From Dactylis glomerata (taxonomy: Eukaryota > Streptophyta > Magnoliopsida > Poales > Poaceae), in the NCBI GenBank assembly GCA_007115705.1, contig QXEO01000553.1:13996568-14060567 (forward strand): 64,000 nucleotides of DNA, written 5' to 3'. The notes beneath the pieces are model-generated. The model had not been told where the DNA came from and ran no database searches. It worked only from the letters and a program-made list of their open reading frames with translations. A program made the position numbers and the translations under genes. This document shows positions 58,716-64,000 of this stretch, one piece after another (position 1 is the first letter of the stretch; each line of letters starts with the position of its first letter).

Positions 58716-58727
58716 TGGTATCAGAGC
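58716..58727 (+). other. Primer binding site of Z
   Basis: TGGTATCAGAGC, three bases inside the LTR; same type as X. Confidence 0.85.
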
Positions 58728-58927
58728 CTAGGCTGACCCTAGGAGACCTTAGTTAGAATGGGCGTTAAATGAAACCTTTATAAAAGCAAAGAGTTAAGTA
58801 ATGGTTTAAAATTGCTTAGTCTTTTCCTCACTATTTACAAAGTTTTGTACATGATTCAGTTTTTTCCTACTTAAAATTTTGCACACTTGAGTTGATCACT
58901 AACTTAATCTAATCTAAAATTTTGTAG

Positions 58928-59710
58928 ATGGCCCCGGTATTCACTGAGCAGTACCAGTTGGGCCATGGTGGCAGCCTTTGTTTTGAGCACGACCTCACCA
59001 CCCTGACCTTGTTCCTGGATCGTCTGTATCCGGAGTTCAAGGGAGCCGTGCTCAATGAGCACTCGGATGGAGAGCTACGGTGGCTTATCAAGGCGAGCTG
59101 CCGTGGCAAGAAGGGAGATTTGAGTTCTCCAAGAATCAAGTTTGAGCTTGTGGAGAACACTTGGGCCGATGGTTTGGTCTGATGTATGCAGGAGATGCAC
59201 GCCCGCTTGTGCGGACTGCATGTTGAGGAGGTCCAGGGGGAGCGCTTCAAGAACTTTGCTCGGCGTGATGCGGACGGGCGTCCCGCAAACATGCCAGGGC
59301 AAAATGAGCCGAGTACCTACATCGATCACATGGACTTCTTGCTGTACTCCACTCAGCAGGAGGCCGATCGTGCCCGTACCAAGGCCAACCTTGAGCACTT
59401 CGCACTGGTGGAGGCAAGGAATACTATCAGGATGCTTGCAAAGGATCGCAAGAGTCTTCGTCGCCAGCGCGATGAGAGGGATTAGGACATTGAGGAGTTG
59501 AAGGCCAATGTGGCAGAGCTGACTGAGTACATTGAGAGTCTAGAGGACCACCTTGGTGAGGAGGAAGGCATTGATCTCCGTAAGGAGGATAATGCCCTCA
59601 TTAGTGATGAGGATGACTTCATGGAGGACCTTGATGATGAGGAGGATCCCGAGGAGAATGGATTCATTGTGGATGATGAGGAGGAAGACCCCGAGGAGCC
59701 TGATGTTTAG
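58928..59710 (+). pseudogene. Leader ORF of Z, two stops
   Basis: Collinear with the X leader ORF; ATG at 58928, stop at 59708-59710. TGA at 59180-59182 (where X has VRAM) and TAG at 59483-59485 (where X has Gln) interrupt it. The acidic C-terminus is retained. Confidence 0.8.
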
Positions 59711-59985
59711 AGAGGAGATCCAAGTGTTATCTAGTTTTGAGTTTACTTTAAGTCACTTCGTGTAGGTGTGAGTTGTATCCCCCTTTCTAGTAGACGAGTC
59801 GCAATGGTTTGAAATAAACCATTTGTAATGTGTGAACTCGTATGTATGGTGTGTTTGATGTTTGTTGAATGAAATATGAATTTGGCCCTTAAGGCCTTAG
59901 TAAGACAAAAAAAATTGCATCATCCATGTTACAATTAAATCTTAGCAATTAGCTTTCCCTCTTGTCTTACACACATTATCTTCAG

Positions 59986-62900
59986 ATGCCGCGAGCACCC
60001 CCACCCCCGAACCCGGAAATGGCAGAACTGCTAAGGTTGATCATGGAAGACCGGGAAGCAGTCTGAGCTGAGCGCCAAGCTAACTTGGCCACTCTTCAGC
60101 AACTAACCCAGATGGCAATGAACCACAACAATGGCAATGGAAATGGCCATGGTGAAGGAGAGAACAATGGCAATGGTGATCACCGATCCAAGCTAAGGAG
60201 CTTCCAAAACACCAACCCACCTATGTTCACTTAGTCTGAAGAGCCCTTAGATGCCGATGACTGGCTTCGCACTATGGAGAACAATTTGGCAGTCACTGAA
60301 GTTGGTGAAAATGAGAAGGTGTTGTACACCACCCACTATCTTGTCGGAGCCGCAAGAGCTTGGTGGGACAGCACCCGTGCAATGCAAGCCCAAGGGTATG
60401 TGATGCCTTGGGAGGAGTTCAAGAGCAAGTTTAGCAAAGCCCATGTTCCTTTGGGATTGGTTAAAAGGATGAGAGATGAGTTCAGAAATCTGAAGCAAGG
60501 TTCCCTATCTGTGGTTGACTACCATGACAAGTTCCTTACCTTGTCTAGGTATGCCCCAGATGACACCGACACCACTGAGAAGAAGCAAGAAAGGTTTCTG
60601 GATAGATTTCATGACGAGATGCAATGTGTCTTGGTCAGCATTCACTTTGCAGACCTGGAGTCATTGGTTGACTCTGCCATTCAGATGGAAGGCAAACTCA
60701 AGCAAGCTACAGAGAACCGTAAGCGCAGCACGATGTATCAAGGCAACTCAAGCAACTCGCAGAAGCCAAGGGGAAATCCACCTATGGGTTTCGCCCCTAG
60801 ACCTATGAGGCCATCTGCACTGGCTCCACGTCCCAACTATCCCAACCGTCCTCCCGGCAACAACTTTAGCCGTGCACCTCCAAGACCTAGTGGAAATAAC
60901 TTCAACACCAATACCCCTAGGCCAAATGGTGCCCCTGTGCTGCCCAAGCCTGGTGACAAGTCTGGTGTTACCTGTTATGAGTGCGGACTCAAAGGGCACT
61001 ACTCCAATGAGTGCCCCAAGAAGCTGAATGATGCATCCAAGACCACTGCTCCTGCTCAGCAACAGCGTCGTGTGGGAAATGGCAAGAATTATCCCCCAAG
61101 AAACCAGCCTCACCCTCGAGGCCGTCTGAACCACATGAATGTTGAAGAAGCTCAGGAAGCAACCGACGTTGTGCTTGGTATGTTCCTTGTTAACTTAGTT
61201 CCTGCAAGAGTTCTGTTTGATTCTGGAGCTTCACACTCGTTTGTTACTAAGTTATTTGTTGATAAAAGTGGACTTCACCCAACACCCATGAAACATGCCA
61301 TGCTAGTACAAATACATGGGTCAACAACAAGGGCTGAGTGGAACTGTTTGGCAGTTCCCATAGAAATTCATGTAATAATTTTCTTAGACAATTTGATAGT
61401 ATTGGGAACTAAAGGTTTGGAAGTAGTTCTTGGTATTAATTGGATGTCTCAACATCAAGGAATGATAGATTGTGCCAAAAAGACCATCACCATGAAGAGT
61501 AGCACTGGAAGTGTAGTAAAGCATGTGTCCGTAAAACCAACCCAAACCACCCGATGTCATAAGAGTATCTCAGGGCCAACTCTAGAGCAAGTTCCCATCG
61601 TCTGTGAATACCCAGATGTTTTCCCGATGAGCTACCCGGAATGCCACCAGATCGGGATATTGAGTTTATCATTGAGCTTATCCCCGGAACTGGATCCATA
61701 GCCCAACGACCCTATCGTATGAACCTAGCTGAGCTAGTTGATTTAAAGAAGCAATTGGATGACCTTCTGAGTAAGGGATTGATTCAGCCAAGTTCATCTG
61801 CTTGGAGATCACCCGTCCTGTTTGTGGATAAAAGTGACGGTTCCAGCCGACTGTGCACTGATTATCGCAAGTTGAATGATGTTACCATCAAGAATAAGTA
61901 TCCTCTTCCCAAGATAGATGATTTGTTTGACCAATTGACTGGAGCTCAAGTCTTCTCAAAGATAGACCTTAGAACTGGATACCATCAACTGAAGATCCGT
62001 GCAACTGATATACCTAAAACAGCCTTCACTACCCGATATGGACTGTATGAGTACACCATAATGTCCTTTGGATTAACCAATGCCCCTGCCTATTTCATGA
62101 ATCTCATGAATAAAGTTTTCATGGAGTTTTTGGATAAGTTTGTTGTTGTCTTCATTGATGACATTCTTATCTACTCCAAGTCGGAAGAAGAGCATGCAAC
62201 CCATTTGAGATTAATCTTAGAAACTCTGAGAGAGCATCAGCTGTATGCCAAGTTCAGTAAATGTGAGTTCTGGTTGAAGGAAGTTGGATTCTTAGGCCAT
62301 GTATTATCAGCGGGAGGAATATCAGTAGACCCAAAGAAGATCACCTCCGTCATGGAATGGGAAGCCCCTACCACTCAAACTGAAGTTAGAGGTTTTCTCG
62401 GATTAGCGGGATATTACCGCAAGTTTGTTGAAGGATTCTCAAGCATTGCTAGACCCATGACCCAATTGTTGAAGAAGGACAAGAAGTTTGAATGGACCCC
62501 TAAGTGTGAAGAGAGTTTTCAAGAGCTCAAGAAGCGATTGGTGACCGCCCCTGTCCTAACCATGCCAGATATCACCAAAAACTTTGATGTCTATTGCGAC
62601 GCCTCCAAACTTGGACTTGGTTGTGTGTTAATGCAAGAAGGCAAGGTCATAGCATACCTCTCCCGGCAGCTTAGACCTCATCCAACCCATGATCTGGAGT
62701 TAGCAGCAGTAGTTCTCGCTTTGAAGACTTGGAGGCATTATCTTATGGGCAACCGTTGCGAGATCTACACTGACCACAAGAGTTTGAAGTATATTTTTAC
62801 CCAGAAGGAGTTAAACATGAGGCAAAGAAGATGGATAGAGCAGATCAAGGATTATGATCTGGAAATTCATTATCACCCCGGGAAGGCCAATGTGGTGGCC

Positions 62901-63406
62901 CATGCATTGAGTAGGAAGCCATGCTCATTGAATATGATGATCAAGGAAGAGCAACCTATGTTGCATCAAGAGTTTGAAAAATTTGGATTGGAACTAGTCA
63001 GTCAAGGATTCTTAGCCAACCTTGAGTTTCAACCCACCTTGATGAGCCAAATCAAAGAAGCCCAGAAGGGAAATGAGAGTATTGACGGAATCAAGCGTAG
63101 AATTAACTCTGGCAAGGTGCTAGGATTTGAAGAAGATGATCAAGGAGTTCTTTGGTATAAAGGACGTATCTGTGTGCCTGTGGACTCAGAGTTGAAGGTG
63201 GTTATTATGAGAGAAGCCCATGAGACACCTTACTCCATCCATCCCAGTGGAACTAAGATGTACCAAGATTTAAAGGAACAATTTTGGTGGCATGGAATGA
63301 AGCGTGAGATTGCATCATTCATATCCAAGTGTGATATTTGTCAAAGAGTCAAGGCTGAACATCAACGTCCTGCTGGACTGCTGCAACCTTTGCAAGTTCC
63401 GGAATT
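59986..63406 (+). pseudogene. gag-pol: Gag-pol of Z, broken and truncated
   Basis: ATG at 59986 starts gag. TGA at 60064-60066 and TAG at 60232-60234 interrupt the N-terminal part; the frame is then open to 61701. A one-base deletion near 61618 (within GATGTTTTCCCG, before RT) shifts to the frame that continues to 63406. CCHC knuckle at about 60973-61014, protease DSGASHSF near 61219, RT FIDDILIYS near 62153, RNase H and the HHCC part of integrase are all recognisable. Relative to X, a 12-base in-frame deletion removes four residues before PTHDLELA in RNase H. Sequence ends abruptly at the LTR at 63407, so the integrase core and chromodomain are missing. Confidence 0.9.
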
Positions 63407-64000
63407 GTGGGTACCCCGGATTACCCATCCGGAATTCCCGTTATGCATACAACTCACGATCCCATGATCAGTATGTCATGAGTCCACATAACCGAGCTGA
63501 TATCAAAGTTACATCATCCATTATAGTACCGAATATAAAGTCTTACAATTGGTCACACGACCAAGACTGATAATGCCACGCAGGGCAAGTCTACAAATAA
63601 GCAGTGGATACCAAGCAGCGTTGATGACCCACATCATGCCTACAACCCTACAGGCAACTGACTGGGAGACGTCCCTAGTTCGCATCGGCGTCATCGCAAC
63701 CATCGTCACCTTCCTCGTAGTCTTCTTCATAGTCTGACCAAGTTAATAGCCAGGGACAAAGCCGTGAGTACATTTGAATTGTACTCGCAAACCATCTAAA
63801 GGGGAGGGAACAATATGCAGTTTGGCTGAAGCAAGGAGAAAGGCTCTAATCTAGTTTATCCTATCTAGTCAATTTCTCGTGTCGATATAGCATGTCTTAC
63901 GACATTTCTATATCCTTATTAAAGAAGCATCTAGAAAACCTTTTTAGAAAAATCTCTAGGAAAGGGGGAAACTCATTTGGTTTTCAAGAGAGAGCCGGTG
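63407..64000 (-). mobile_element. LTR of another related element, cut by window end
   Basis: Starts TGTGGGTACCCCGG on the plus strand within Z integrase. The stretch about 63715-63800 (CCAAGTTAATAGCCAGGGAC, CTCGCAAACCATCT) matches the corresponding part of X's LTR, so it is a family relative inserted in minus orientation. The preceding GGAAT (63402-63406) is a candidate target duplication; the other end is off-window. Confidence 0.7.

Larger units (their letters stand above)
55025..63406 (+). mobile_element. Older relative of X, plus strand (element Z), 3' truncated
   Basis: 5' LTR, primer site, leader ORF, gag and pol are collinear with X but carry many stops and frameshifts. It ends in the integrase zinc-binding region where another LTR starts. 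No 3' LTR in the window. Confidence 0.88.

Noticed and set aside
63549..63737. Short hydrophobic ORF at the right edge
   Set aside because: Lies in LTR sequence homologous to the X LTR; no evidence of a gene.

Overview
This window is plant nuclear DNA, most probably from a pooid cereal grass with a large genome (Triticeae or a close relative). The reasons are wall-to-wall nested LTR retrotransposons of Ty1/copia and Ty3/gypsy type, a CACTA terminus, Stowaway and Tourist MITEs with grass-type ends, and one host gene with plant-style GT-AG introns. By eye well over 80% is mobile-element sequence.

Layout. 1-5544: a decayed minus-strand gypsy-like element (5' LTR 5208-5544, gag-protease with two in-frame stops) that carries an intron-containing ORF on the opposite strand (1-1814); its far end is outside the window. 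5545-8368: internal repeats and right terminus of a CACTA transposon. 8564-11536: a 2.97-kb mariner/Stowaway-type element with TA target duplication that carries host-like exons on both strands, including a clean three-exon, 235-codon gene model with three DLNVLP motifs. 11720-12110: a Tourist-like MITE. 12726-17631: a complete but defective copia element. 17885-17986: a Stowaway MITE. About 18089-18730: a LINE-like 3' tail. 18731-23000: mostly unassigned, with a Helitron-type 3' end at 21594 and a degenerate Stowaway core at about 22965-23150.

23240-26730 holds the only confident host gene: a plant SLC37-type glycerol-3-phosphate/sugar-phosphate transporter (498 aa, two coding exons, a large 5'-UTR intron). 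Just downstream, at 26914-35148, is a complete 8.2-kb gypsy element with 940-bp LTRs and target duplication AATAT. Its RNase H is split by a 471-bp solo LTR with its own duplication AGGAG.

35361-37276 holds a retroelement RNase H fragment and an unassigned repeat. 37277-50333 is a very young minus-strand chromovirus (here called X) with 3.6-kb LTRs, an upstream leader ORF, gag-pol with a single frameshift and a C-terminal chromodomain. It abuts a diverged partial LTR (Y, 50334-53483) and a coiled-coil TE protein fragment (53484-55024). 55025-63406 is an older plus-strand relative of X (here Z) whose integrase is cut by yet another LTR that runs off the window end (63407-64000).

The retrotransposons follow the usual LTR-PBS-gag-pol-PPT-LTR plan. 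The least expected content is the coding material inside the mariner-type element, the antisense ORF of the first element, and the leader ORF of the X/Z family. I found no clear evidence of a wholly new biological system.
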